Assembly: GCF_900176165.1 (NCBI RefSeq)
Contig: NZ_FWWU01000009.1
Coordinates: 2,729,001 to 2,793,000 of the forward strand
Length of the DNA stretch: 64,000 bases
Origin: Deinococcus hopiensis KR-140
Lineage (GTDB): Bacteria; Deinococcota; Deinococci; Deinococcales; Deinococcaceae
Reading direction: 5' to 3'
Each line of letters opens with the position of its first letter. Position 1 is the first letter of the stretch. Shown one piece after another: positions 10,421 to 27,701 of the stretch. Made by a program: the position numbers and the translations under genes. The notes below the pieces were generated by a model. It was not told where the DNA came from and searched no databases. It worked only from the letters and a program-made list of their open reading frames with translations.

Positions 10421-10427
10421 GGCCTTT

Positions 10428-12241
<1,814 letters not shown>

Positions 12242-12257
12242 ACGCAACATAAATTAC

Positions 12258-12310
12258 AACCTTCTTCCGCCTGCGCCCCTAGAATCTGGGAACATCGCAG
12301 GCGGAAGGTT
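12258..12310 (+). terminator. Inverted repeat after clpX, possible terminator or leader structure
   Basis: AACCTT..TCCGCCTGCG at 12258-12275 pairs with CGCAGGCGGAAGGTT at 12296-12310 with a small bulge. The loop contains TAGAAT (12280-12285), a good -10 hexamer, so it may be part of the lon promoter instead of a terminator. Confidence 0.45.
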
Positions 12311-12379
12311 TGCTGAAGGGGGATACGCCAGATGGGTGTGTCCCCTTACGCGCCATCCGCGTTAGACTCACCCCTATTC

Positions 12380-12399
12380 CTGGCCCCCTTGGGGACCAG
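12380..12399 (+). promoter_or_regulatory. Hairpin just upstream of the lon ribosome binding site
   Basis: CTGG-C-CCCC, TT, GGGG-A-CCAG forms a compact stem with one mismatch that ends about 5 bases before the AAGGAG ribosome binding site. It could modulate translation; this is inference. Confidence 0.4.
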
Positions 12400-12414
12400 T
12401 TTCAAGGAGCAAGC

Positions 12415-14862
<2,448 letters not shown>

Positions 14863-14898
14863 GGAAGCCCTCAACGGTCAGCTTTTGGCCCTCCGAAA

Positions 14899-14928
14899 GA
14901 ACGCCTCCGGGAGACTGGGGGCGTTTTT
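14899..14928 (+). terminator. Intrinsic terminator of lon
   Basis: AACGCC and GGGGGCGTT form a short stem followed by TTTTT. It begins 37 bases after the lon stop. Confidence 0.75.
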
Positions 14929-15251
14929 CGCGCGGTGGATGTCGCGCCATTTTCCCCCATGCCCATTCAGGTTTGCTCGCCGGGCCCGGTCAAAAAGAAG
15001 TCCGCACCTGACCCACACGCTCTCACCGGACCGCTCCCCAACGGAACGCACCCCCTTCTACCGCTTTCTCCGCGCGCTGACTGCCGCGGAGTGGGACGAG
15101 GCCAAGCTGGAGGAATGGCAGCGCGGCAAAGCGGCAAACTCCTGGACGCGGTCGCCGGGGCATTTTCAGGAGCGGAAGGGACGCCAGGAAGACGGAAAGA
15201 CACCGCAACTTCTGGGAGGTCCTTTGGCTCGAGCTGGCGGCTGGGCGCCCC
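14929..15251. other. Intergenic region; repeat family A copy 2, no supported gene
   Basis: Beyond the repeat at 14944-15020, the plus strand near 15050-15240 has short stretches such as FYRFLRALTAAEWDEAKLEE that look protein-like, but they change frame and lack a start. They may be a decayed gene; I cannot identify it. Confidence 0.4.
14944..15020 (-). repeat. Dispersed intergenic repeat, family A, copy 2
   Basis: On the minus strand it reads GTGCGGACTTCTTTTTGACC, GGGCCCGGCGAGC, AACCTGAATGGGCATGGG, then GGAAAATGGCGC. It matches copy 3 through the last block and copy 1 through the core. Confidence 0.8.
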
Positions 15252-17000
<1,749 letters not shown>

Positions 17001-17085
17001 GGTCCGGGCAGTTTATCCCGGCCAGGCTGCCACCCCACCGCGCACACAACGCACGAAAAGCACGGCTGGCCCAAACGGCCGGGGC

Positions 17086-17508
17086 TCAGCCGCCCGGCCG
17101 CTCCCCCCAGCGCTCCCGCAGCCGCTCGAAGCCCGCGTCGATCTTTGCCTGTGGGAGCGCCATCTGCCCGGTGCTGCCGTGCCCAATCTCATCGCCCAGC
17201 TCGGACACGGCGCGCATGGCGCATACCACCCGGCGGCCCTCCATCCGCTCGAAGGTGGCGGTAACGGTGACGGTCATGCCGGGCAGGGCCGAGGCGGTGT
17301 GGGTGACCTGCACCTCGGTGCCGATACCGCCCTCACCGTCTTCGAGAAAGGGCAGGATGATCTTGCGGCCCGCTTCCTCGAAGTGACGGGCCATCCAGTA
17401 CGTGGCGTACACAGGATGTACCGCGCCGAGTTCGCCAAACTCCACGGTCATCTCGCCCGTCACGGTCACGGTAAGGGTCTGCGTAAAGCCTTCGGGGATG
17501 GAGCGCAT
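17086..17508 (-). CDS. Hot-dog thioesterase, FlK-like
   Basis: This 140-residue single hot-dog domain has VEFGELGAVHPVYATYWMAR, then HFEEAGRKIILPFLEDGEGG, GTEVQVTHTASALPGMTV and RRVVCAMRAVSELGDEIGHG, the order seen in thioesterases related to fluoroacetyl-CoA thioesterase. These hydrolyse acyl-CoA thioesters; the substrate here is unknown, and a housekeeping role clearing an unwanted CoA ester is plausible. The start is fixed by the TAGCCT box 6 bases upstream. It ends 85 bases before the malic enzyme start and may be read with it. Confidence 0.8.
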   Translation of the reverse strand: MRSIPEGFTQTLTVTVTGEMTVEFGELGAVHPVYATYWMARHFEEAGRKIILPFLEDGEGGIGTEVQVTHTASALPGMTVTVTATFERMEGRRVVCAMRAVSELGDEIGHGSTGQMALPQAKIDAGFERLRERWGERPGG

Positions 17509-17514
17509 ACAGAC

Positions 17515-17520
17515 AGGCTA
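17515..17520 (-). promoter_or_regulatory. -10 element (TAGCCT), leaderless type
   Basis: On the minus strand TAGCCT ends 6 bases before the ATG at 17508. Confidence 0.65.
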
Positions 17521-17581
17521 CGGCCGCGAGCGTGAAGAAAAGGCGGGGGTCTGTCCAGCATGAAGGGCCGGAGGGCGCCCC

Positions 17582-17587
17582 TACACT
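17582..17587 (+). promoter_or_regulatory. -10 element (TACACT), leaderless type
   Basis: TACACT followed by GCCGCT and the ATG at 17594. It lies 62 bases from the divergent thioesterase promoter. Confidence 0.65.
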
Positions 17588-17593
17588 GCCGCT

Positions 17594-18784
<1,191 letters not shown>

Positions 18785-18785
18785 T

Positions 18786-18836
18786 CCAACGGAAAGTGGC
18801 GGCGCAGATGCTCACTGCGCCGCCACTTTCCGTTGG
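18786..18836. terminator. 22-bp perfect stem-loop after the YihY gene
   Basis: Arms 18786-18807 and 18815-18836 are exactly complementary around a 7-base loop, starting 2 bases after the stop. There is no T-run. A decayed minus-strand gene converges on it. Confidence 0.78.
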
Positions 18837-18837
18837 G

Positions 18838-19379
18838 GCGCTCCCCCGCCAATCCCTGCCGCTCCACTTCCCGCCTCACGTGGGCCAGGACGGCCGCTTC
18901 CTGTTCCTCGGGAGACGCGCTGGTCAGGAGGGTGACGGCCCAGCCTTTCTCACGCACCATTTCCGCGAGGTGCAGGTGGGCCTGGATGAGGCGTGGGCGC
19001 CGACCTCGGGCACAGAGAGGGCCGCCGCTCCAGGGTCAGGAAGACGTTGCCCCGGTTCTCCCCGATGTACCTGTGCACGCCACGTGCGGGGGCGCACGTC
19101 AAGACCAGTCGCGCCGTCAGGTGGCCAGCCGCACCACCGCCGGTGGGTACCCGGCTCCATTCCCGGCAGCGACGGGACAAGCGTCCAGAAGTGGCGCACA
19201 GCCATGTCCAGCTCGCGGCGCAATTCTCCGGGAGGGGTGGATGCCTCCGGCTGAATTTTGACCGCCCCGTTCCGGTCCCAAAGCAGCAGTGGACGCCCCC
19301 CGGGCAGCTGGGCAGTGTCGAGAAACAGGTTCAGGCCGGGCAGTTGATCAGGGCCGGTTTGCAGCAGGGCCGTGTTCAT
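18838..19379 (-). pseudogene. Frameshifted gene of unknown function
   Basis: Three minus frames join into one protein-like sequence: MNTALLQTGPDQLPGLNLFL and GRPLLLWDRNGAVKI from an ATG near 19379. It continues in a second frame as HLTARLVLTCAPARGVHRYI and GENRGNVFLTLE. A third frame gives RPRLIQAHLHLAEMVREKGW and VTLLTSASPEEQEAAVLA. The pieces have natural composition, so this was a real gene of about 170 residues with two frame changes. I do not recognise the family. The last frame runs through the stem-loop at 18786-18836, so the native stop is also lost. Confidence 0.5.
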
Positions 19380-19755
19380 ACGGCCGCAAGACAGGACGCC
19401 AGGGCGGACCACCGAACGGAGCTGGGGGACAGCCATGCGGGCCCCCGGGCGCGAAACGCCTCGGCGTGTTCGGGCTCCAAACCGGCGTGCAGCTCGGGAG
19501 CATGCGTCAACGTGCGGACTTCTTTTTGACCGAGCAGGGCGAGCGAACTTGAATGCGCATTGGGGAAAATGGCGCCACGCGAACTTCGGTGCTGGGTCAC
19601 GCCGTGAAGCGCGGCGCAGGGCGTGAAGGCTGGACCCTCACACCGGCAGCATCAGGCAGATGGGGTGGAGGGTGGGCGTAGGAGCTGAGTTGTGCACCGC
19701 CAGAAAGCCTCACCTCCGGTTGGAGCAGGGCAGCACTCCACCCGTCTGACCTTCC
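19380..19755. other. Intergenic region; repeat family A copy 3, no supported gene
   Basis: Apart from the repeat at 19499-19576, I see nothing coding between the broken gene and hisA. Confidence 0.5.
19499..19576 (+). repeat. Dispersed intergenic repeat, family A, copy 3
   Basis: It reads GTGCGGACTTCTTTTTGACC, a diverged middle, GGCGAGCGAACTTGAATGC, then GGGGAAAATGGCGCC. The last block is shared only with copy 2. Confidence 0.8.
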
Positions 19756-20487
<732 letters not shown>

Positions 20488-20494
20488 GCGGTTC

Positions 20495-20500
20495 AGGATA
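20495..20500 (-). promoter_or_regulatory. -10 element (TATCCT) of hisA, leaderless type
   Basis: On the minus strand TATCCT ends 7 bases before the ATG at 20487. Confidence 0.65.
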
Positions 20501-20527
20501 GCGGCCCTGACCCGGCATTCCGGGGGG

Positions 20528-20533
20528 TAGACT
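20528..20533 (+). promoter_or_regulatory. -10 element (TAGACT), leaderless type
   Basis: TAGACT ends 8 bases before the GTG at 20542; the divergent hisA -10 is 27 bases away. Confidence 0.55.
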
Positions 20534-20541
20534 CAGGCAAC

Positions 20542-21690
20542 GTGCGAATCGGGATCGTGACCGCCACCTACCTGCCCTCCCGCAACGGGGTGGCGACGAG
20601 TACGGCCCTGTACGCGCGGGGTCTGCGGGCACTCGGCCACGAGGTCCGCATCTTCGCCCCCCGTCACCCCCAGGTCACTGGACGCGAGGAGGGCGTGTAC
20701 CGCCTGAACTCCTCGTTTGCGGGCGCAAGGGCGCTGGGTGCTCCCGCCGACTACCCGGTGATGCTCGCACCGGGGCCGCTGCTCACCTCACGGTTGCCGC
20801 TGCGTGATTTGGACGTGCTTCACACCATGCACCCCTTCCTGGCCGGGCAACTGGCCCTGAAGTGGGGGCGGCTGGTGGGTGCGCCCGTGGTCTACACCGC
20901 CCACACGCAATATGACCAGTACCTGCACTACGCCCCCATGCCCAAGCGGGTGGGCCGCGCAATGCTGCGCCCGCACGTGGTGGCCTTCGCCCGGCGGGTG
21001 GACACGGTGCTGGCCCCCGGGCAGGCCATGGTGGACATGCTGCGCGAGTACGGCTTCCGGGGCGAGGTGACCCTCTTTCCCAATCCGGTGGACCTCACGG
21101 CCTTCCGGGAAGCGCGGGGAGAAGACTTCCGGCAGGAGTTCCATATTCCTGCGGACGTGCCCCTCGTCATGTACCTGGGCCGCTTGGCTCCAGAGAAGAA
21201 CCTGGACGTGATGATCCGCGCCTTTGACCAGGCCCGCGCCTCTCGCCCGGACCTGCGGCTCCTCGTGGTGGGAGACGGTCCCAGCCGCGCCTCCGCGCAG
21301 GCGAGCGCCCCCGAGGGCATTACCTTCACCGGACCCGTGCCTTACGCCCGCGTGCCGGAGGCCCTCGCCGCCGCCGACGCCTTCCTGACCGCCAGCACCT
21401 CCGAAGTGCTGCCCATGAGCATGATTGAGGCACTGGCGGCGGGCGCACCCCTCGTCGCCGCCCGCAGCCCCGCCGCCCTGGACCTGATCACGGAAGGCGT
21501 GAACGGCACCGTGCGCGGCGCCACCCCACACGACCTGGCGGCTGGGTTGCTGGACACCCTGGACCCAGCCCGCCTGCCTGGGTTGCAGGTGGGAGCGCGG
21601 GCAAGTGCGGGGCAGTATGCGCTTGGCACGCGGGCGAGCGCGCTGGAGGCGGTCTACCGGGGGACACTGGCGCGGGTGCGGAGCCGGTAG
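20542..21690 (+). CDS. Glycosyltransferase family 4 protein
   Basis: This 382-residue GT-B glycosyltransferase has the N-terminal acceptor domain RIGIVTATYLPSRNGVATST and VVYTAHTQYDQYLHYAPMPK, as in enzymes that glycosylate lipids (PimB-like or diacylglycerol glucosyltransferases). The C-terminal donor domain has VMYLGRLAPEKNLDVMIRAF, LLVVGDGPSR and the EX7E motif in LTASTSEVLPMSMIEALAAG. It probably uses a nucleotide sugar and a membrane lipid acceptor, making glycolipids of the envelope, but the exact reaction is not readable. The GTG start follows a leaderless-type -10. Confidence 0.88.
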   Translation: MRIGIVTATYLPSRNGVATSTALYARGLRALGHEVRIFAPRHPQVTGREEGVYRLNSSFAGARALGAPADYPVMLAPGPLLTSRLPLRDLDVLHTMHPFLAGQLALKWGRLVGAPVVYTAHTQYDQYLHYAPMPKRVGRAMLRPHVVAFARRVDTVLAPGQAMVDMLREYGFRGEVTLFPNPVDLTAFREARGEDFRQEFHIPADVPLVMYLGRLAPEKNLDVMIRAFDQARASRPDLRLLVVGDGPSRASAQASAPEGITFTGPVPYARVPEALAAADAFLTASTSEVLPMSMIEALAAGAPLVAARSPAALDLITEGVNGTVRGATPHDLAAGLLDTLDPARLPGLQVGARASAGQYALGTRASALEAVYRGTLARVRSR

Positions 21691-21722
21691 ACCCCTGCCC
21701 TGTGCCGTCCACCCTTTACAAA

Positions 21723-21756
21723 GCAAAAACCCCCGCCATTTTGCGGGGGTTTTTGC
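21723..21756. terminator. Bidirectional intrinsic terminator
   Basis: GCAAAAACCCCCGC and GCGGGGGTTTTTGC form a perfect 14-bp stem with A/T runs on both sides. It can end the glycosyltransferase gene on the plus strand and the tRNA on the minus strand. Confidence 0.85.
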
Positions 21757-21760
21757 GTGT

Positions 21761-21846
<86 letters not shown>

Positions 21847-21969
21847 ACCTCGGGGTGCTGCGCCTCCCTTGCGGGGACGCGTTTCAGGGCTTGCTTACTT
21901 TAGCGGCGACTCCCCAATCTGTCAACAGGCGCGGCAGGGAGACGTACGCCTCTGCCCCACGCGGGCCCT

Positions 21970-24039
21970 TCAGCCTTTCAGGCGGCCCTCCAGAAAGGCC
22001 CACACGTCGGCCGCCTCGGCGATCGCGAGGGAGGTCGGCATTCCAGCTCCATGTCCGGCACGGGTCTGAATGCGAATGAGCACCGGAGCCTCGCCCACAT
22101 GGACGCGCTGCAACTCAGCGGCGAACTTGAAGGAGTGGGCGGGCACCACGCGGTCGTCGTGGTCCCCGGTGGTGATGAGCGTGGCGGGGTAAGCGGCGCC
22201 TTCCCTGAGGTTGTGCAGCGGCGAGTAGCCCAGCAGGGTTTCGAGCATCTGGGGATCGTCCGAGCGCCCGTAGTCCGAAGCCCAGGCCCAGCCGATGGTG
22301 AAGTGCTGGTAGCGCAGCATGTCCAGTACCCCCACCTGAGGCACAGCAGCAGCGAACAGGTCCGGGCGCTGCGTCATGCACGCGCCCACCAGCAGGCCAC
22401 CGTTGCTGCCCCCCTGAATCCCGAGATGCGCGGGCGAGGTGATGCCCGTGTGGATCAAATGCTCGGCGCAGGAGATGAAGTCATCGAAGACGTTCTGCTT
22501 CCGCTCCAGGGTGCCCGCCTGGTGCCAGTCCTCACCGTACTCGCCGCCCCCGCGCAGATTGGCGTAGACGAACACGCCCCCGCGCTCCAGCCACGCCAGC
22601 CGCGAGGGGCTAAAGGCGGGCGTGAGGCTGATGTTGAAGCCGCCGTAGCCGTACAGCAGGGTGGGGTTCGCGCCGTCTCTGCCCAGCCCCTTGCGCGACA
22701 CGATGAACATGGGCACGCGCGTACCGTCGCGGCTCTGTGCGAATTCCTGCCTCACCTCGTAGCCGTCCGCGCCGAAGGGCACGGCGGGCGCGGCCAGCGC
22801 TTCGGGCGTTCCGTCCGGCAGGGTCAGCGCGTAGGGCGTGGTGGGGTGCAGGAAGGACGTGAAGCCGAGAAAGACCTCCGGGCTATCGGGGCGCGCGCTC
22901 AGGGCGACGATGGAGCCGAGGCTGGGCAACCCGATCTCGCGCTGAGGAACGCCACTGCGGGCCCGCAGGGTGAGGCGGTGGCTGGCGTTCCTCAGCGTCA
23001 GCGTCAGCAAGCCGTCCGGCACGAGGGTTGCCTCCTGCAGCGCGTCTCCAGCCTCGGGCACGATTTCCCGGCGCTCGCCCGTCTCCAGACTCCAGGTCAG
23101 GAGGCGGCGGCGGGGCGCGCCGTCGTCGGTCAGGACGAACAGCAGCGGGCCGTCGCTCCCGATCACCTCATAATGGGCGTGAAAGTCGCTCACGAGTTCG
23201 CGGAAGGGACCGTCTGAGCCGATCTCGCGCACCCACAGCAGGTTCTTCGGGCTGGTGCCCATCCAGACATGAATGAGGAGGTAGCGCCCATCGTGCGTAA
23301 CGCTGCCCCCAAAGCCCCAGTCGGGCTGGTCCGGGCGCTCCATCACCACCGCGTCCAGCGTCTGCTCGGTGCCGAGACGGTGGAACATCAGCCGCTGGTT
23401 GCGGTTGCTGCCCGTCAGCGCCTCGCCCTCACCGGGGGCACTGTAGGCGCTGTAGTAAAAGCCGCTGCCGTCCGGATGCCAGGCCGCGCCGCTGAATTTG
23501 CTCCACTCCAGGCGGTCCGGGAGGTCCTCGCCGCTCTCCACGTCGCGCACCCGCCAGGTCAGCCAGTCGCTGCCGCCGCTCTGGGTGCTGTAGGCCAGCC
23601 GCTCGCCGTCCTCGCTGATGTGGTTGCCCATCAGGGCCACGGTGCCGTCTTCGCTGAGGGTATTGGCGTCCAGCAGGGTGCGCCAGGGGCCGCGCGGGCT
23701 GTCCGCCACTTCCAGCACGTTCTGGTTGAGCAGGCCCGGGTTGAACTGCCGGAAGTACCGCGCACCGCGCTTCCACGGTGTACCTGACTTGGCGTAATTC
23801 CACAGCTCGGTCAGGCGCCCGCGGTAGGCCTCACGGGCAGGCAGGCGCGCGAGAACTTCCTCCGTCACGCGGTTCTGCGCCTCCACCCAGGCGCGCGTCT
23901 CGGGCGCGTCGGGGTCTTCGAGCCAGCGGTAGGGATCGGGCACGCGCACTTCCGAGCCCGACGCGTTCGTGTACACGTCCACGTGTTCACCGCGCAGGGC
24001 GTCTGGGTAGGTCAGCGGGGAGCCGGGTTGTGAGGTCAC
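21970..24039 (-). CDS. S9A prolyl oligopeptidase-family serine peptidase
   Basis: This 689-residue cytoplasmic peptidase has an N-terminal cap beginning TYPDALRGEHVDVY and DPYRWLEDPDAPETRAWVEA, the family opening, then a beta-propeller of about 330 residues. The catalytic domain has LLYGYGGFNISLTPAFSPSR, the nucleophile in GIQGGSNGGLLVGA (Ser of GGSNGG), an Asp in TTGDHDDRVVPAHSF and a His in QTRAGHGAG. It should cleave short peptides after proline. The start is a GTG at 24039. Confidence 0.93.
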   Translation of the reverse strand: MTSQPGSPLTYPDALRGEHVDVYTNASGSEVRVPDPYRWLEDPDAPETRAWVEAQNRVTEEVLARLPAREAYRGRLTELWNYAKSGTPWKRGARYFRQFNPGLLNQNVLEVADSPRGPWRTLLDANTLSEDGTVALMGNHISEDGERLAYSTQSGGSDWLTWRVRDVESGEDLPDRLEWSKFSGAAWHPDGSGFYYSAYSAPGEGEALTGSNRNQRLMFHRLGTEQTLDAVVMERPDQPDWGFGGSVTHDGRYLLIHVWMGTSPKNLLWVREIGSDGPFRELVSDFHAHYEVIGSDGPLLFVLTDDGAPRRRLLTWSLETGERREIVPEAGDALQEATLVPDGLLTLTLRNASHRLTLRARSGVPQREIGLPSLGSIVALSARPDSPEVFLGFTSFLHPTTPYALTLPDGTPEALAAPAVPFGADGYEVRQEFAQSRDGTRVPMFIVSRKGLGRDGANPTLLYGYGGFNISLTPAFSPSRLAWLERGGVFVYANLRGGGEYGEDWHQAGTLERKQNVFDDFISCAEHLIHTGITSPAHLGIQGGSNGGLLVGACMTQRPDLFAAAVPQVGVLDMLRYQHFTIGWAWASDYGRSDDPQMLETLLGYSPLHNLREGAAYPATLITTGDHDDRVVPAHSFKFAAELQRVHVGEAPVLIRIQTRAGHGAGMPTSLAIAEAADVWAFLEGRLKG

Positions 24040-24896
24040 GCGTCTATCCTGACACGGGCGAGGATGGGTCGCCGGAGAACCTGCGTTCGGTGGGCGCCCG
24101 TTCCAACTGCCGGGTCAGGGCACGTGCTTCTCGGCCAGCCCTGCGTTGGCCTCACGCGTGCGGGGAGGGCCACTTCGCGCAGGGCGGGCAGTTCACCGGA
24201 AGGCGGAGCTTGAGCGGAAGGACACCTCTATCGCCCGGCCCCGCCGCAGCTGCGTGACAAAGGCCGTCGCCCGGGCGCCTTCCGGCCCCGGCAGCAGCAT
24301 ACCCGCGGGTTACTGGGCCTGAAAGAAGGCCGTTTTCCCCAGCCCCCCGCCCGCGCGCCGCCACTGCCCGATGCCGCGCAACCCAATCACATTGAGGGCG
24401 AAGAACTTGAACGTGGGGTTGACCCCGTTGGGCGTGAGCAGCTCCTCGCGCAGGAAGTGGTGCACCGCCGTGGGGAAGCGCGCGCCCATCAGCTCAGCAA
24501 AGCGGCTGATGCCGAGGCCAGGCGGGGTGAGCAGGGCGTCCAGCACCTCCTGCCCCCGCACAAGATGGTGAGGGCAGCCGCAAATTCGGAGGTGGCATCC
24601 AACTCCGCCCGGAACTTTGCCACCGCTCCCCACAACCGCGTAGGCCGGAATGGAAGTCAAGCGGTGCCCGCGCTCCATTCCAGCCGCGCGTGTCGCCGGG
24701 GCAGGCGCAGCTTCCAGCCCCACGGGCGACCCTGACCCCAGCCGGTGCTGGCGCCCGATTCCGGCTTCACGGTGCAGGGCGGCGAGGTGGTAGGCGGCGT
24801 GCAGGTGGCCGCCTTTGGAGCTGAACACGGCTTGTTCCCCTTTGCCTCCAGGGTGCAGCGTGCAGTTGGAGACGCGTCAAGACCTTGCGCCTGCGT
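24040..24896 (-). other. Gene-poor region with minus-strand decayed coding
   Basis: No intact gene is supported. On the minus strand, 24310-24580 is protein-like (FAELMGARFPTAVHHFLREE, FKFFALNVIGLRGI) and 24170-24300 reads PGPEGARATAFVTQLRRGRA. They are in different frames and without credible starts, so one or two decayed genes are likely. I do not recognise the families. Codon composition stays G+C-rich, so there is no sign of recent transfer. Confidence 0.4.
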
Positions 24897-25889
<993 letters not shown>

Positions 25890-26771
25890 GGGTATCCCTC
25901 CTGAGGATGGTTTTACGGCTCACAATAACGCGGAGGGACCGGGGCAGGCGGGAGCGTTCCCCAGGAGGAGACAGGCCGTAGACTTCCCCCCTCCTCCCTG
26001 ACGTACAGTCTCTCACCCTTGTCAGCCCATGCCCTTATCGCTTGTGACTCCATGGGGGCCTTCTCCGGGTCCCTGCAGCGTGCCTGAAGGCGGGCGGGCG
26101 CCTCCTTCCTCATCCGGCGATCTTTGAAACCAGGACCCAGGGTCGAGGTGTTTTCACAGTTCCCGTCCCCCAGGAGGAGCCCATCAACCGCTCGCTGCGT
26201 CCATCTTTGCCACCGCTCCCGCTGCCGGGACCCAGTGCATCTCGACGCCCTCCTTTGCCTTTGCGGAGCTGTTCAGGACCGCCTGTCCCAAGCCGGGCGG
26301 GATGGCCCCTCTGATCCGGTTGGGCGGTGCCCAGACCGCCCAGCTGAAACAGGACGGCATCTGGCAGACCCGGTCATCGGGATTCACGGGACCGGGGCGT
26401 ATGTGGTGCACAATTGGGGGGCCACGCTCTTATTCCGGCAGCTCTCCGCTGCGCAGCAAGGGGCCTTGAGCAGACCAACTGCAGGAAGCCCAACGGAGCC
26501 CACCGCGCGTACGAACGCCGGGCAGCAAAGAAGTTCGTCGAAATGATACGGGTTCCGGATCATCCGTTCCATCTCCTCCGCTCCGGTGATTCCACGCCTC
26601 TTTGTCACCGTTTTTCCTGCCCGCTCGGGCTGGCCGGTTATTTCACCACTGCGCAACCCGCAATCCTCATCACTCCCCGGCCCGTCTCCTCGGCCAAGAG
26701 CGCCACCCTGTTCGTGCCGTACGGCAACGGAAGGCGGGGCCACCGCCCTTGCTGGCCCCACGCCACCCACC
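25890..26771. other. Gene-poor region; holds repeat family B copy 1
   Basis: No gene is supported. A plus-strand stretch around 26200-26400 contains short protein-like pieces but no start and shifting frames. The main structure is the repeat at 26537-26672. Confidence 0.5.
26537..26672 (+). repeat. Dispersed intergenic repeat, family B, copy 1
   Basis: It contains CGGATCATCCGTT, GCTCCGGTGATTCCACGCCT, CGTTTTTCCTGC, GGGCTGGCCGGTTATTTCAC and AACCCGCAATCCT in this order. It aligns with the reverse complement of 63311-63440 over its whole length. Confidence 0.8.
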
Positions 26772-27593
26772 TCAAACTGGTGCGTCCGCCTGAAACTGCG
26801 GCTCGCGCTTCTCGCGCAGGCTGCTCAGGCCCTCGCGGACGTCTGGACCAGTAAAGCCCAGGAATTCGAGGGCGAGGCTGGTGTCGAAGATCGGCCCAGC
26901 CTGACGCAACCAGTTGTTCAGGGCGTATTTGGTCCAGCGCACAGCGGTGGGGCTGCCCGAGGCGAGCTTGCGGGCGACGGCCCACGCCCGGTCCAGCAGT
27001 TCCTCGTCGGGTACGCAGAGGCTGACCAGCCCGATACGCTCGGCTTCCTCGCCGCTCACAGGCTCGCCGGTCATGAGGTGGTACTTGGCCTTGTTCAGGC
27101 CGCACAGCAGCGGCCAGATGATCGCGGCGTGGTCCCCAGCAGCCACCCCGAGGCGCACGTGGCCGTCAAGCAGCCGCGCACTCCGGGCGGCCACACTCAC
27201 GTCGGCGAGCAGGGCCACCGCCAGCCCCGCGCCCACACAGGGGCCGTGAATGGCGCTCACGATGGGTTTGCCACAGTTGATTACGTTGTACACGAGGTCA
27301 CGGGCCTCACGCCACACCCGGGCGAGGGCCGTGAAGTCCGACGCCATCTCCTCAATCAGCCTGAAGTCGCCGCCGGAGGAAAAGCCCCGGCCCTCCCCCC
27401 GAACGAGCACGCACCGGATGCCGGGAGCGGCGTCGACGTCGCGCCAGATGTAGGTGAGGGCGCGGTGGGCGTCGGCATTCACCGAATTGAGAGTTTTTTC
27501 GCTTGAAATGACGATTTCGAGGATGCCGCCCTCGCGCAGGGCGAGGCGCAGGCCGGGGTACGCGCCCGGCGCGAGGAGTTGTTCAGGGGTCAT
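26772..27593 (-). CDS. Enoyl-CoA hydratase/isomerase family protein
   Basis: This 273-residue crotonase-fold protein has the oxyanion-hole stretches VLVRGEGRGFSSGGDFRLIE (about 65-84) and AIHGPCVGAGLAVALLADVS (about 115-134). LGVAAGDHAAIIWPLLCGLN follows, as in enoyl-CoA hydratases of fatty-acid or phenylacetate-type catabolism. Substrate chain length is unknown. I start at the ATG at 27593 instead of further upstream, because TAGCCT ends 7 bases before it. No other beta-oxidation gene is adjacent. Confidence 0.88.
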   Translation of the reverse strand: MTPEQLLAPGAYPGLRLALREGGILEIVISSEKTLNSVNADAHRALTYIWRDVDAAPGIRCVLVRGEGRGFSSGGDFRLIEEMASDFTALARVWREARDLVYNVINCGKPIVSAIHGPCVGAGLAVALLADVSVAARSARLLDGHVRLGVAAGDHAAIIWPLLCGLNKAKYHLMTGEPVSGEEAERIGLVSLCVPDEELLDRAWAVARKLASGSPTAVRWTKYALNNWLRQAGPIFDTSLALEFLGFTGPDVREGLSSLREKREPQFQADAPV

Positions 27594-27600
27594 GGGGAGC

Positions 27601-27606
27601 AGGCTA
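27601..27606 (-). promoter_or_regulatory. -10 element (TAGCCT), leaderless type
   Basis: On the minus strand TAGCCT ends 7 bases before the ATG at 27593. Confidence 0.62.
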
Positions 27607-27701
27607 ACACCCCCTTCGGAGAGGCAAGGAAGTTGTGCCAAACCTGCATGAGTGGGGAACGTAAGCTGGAGCAACTCTCCGCCTTTCCCCGAGGTTTTGC
27701 T

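Noticed and set aside
17001..17030. Leaderless promoter for the malic enzyme gene
   Set aside because: TAAACT is 9 bases from the ATG, outside the 5-8 base range of the others.
22051..23217. A 388-codon plus frame antisense to the S9 peptidase gene
   Set aside because: Antisense shadow with no start signal or recognisable motif.
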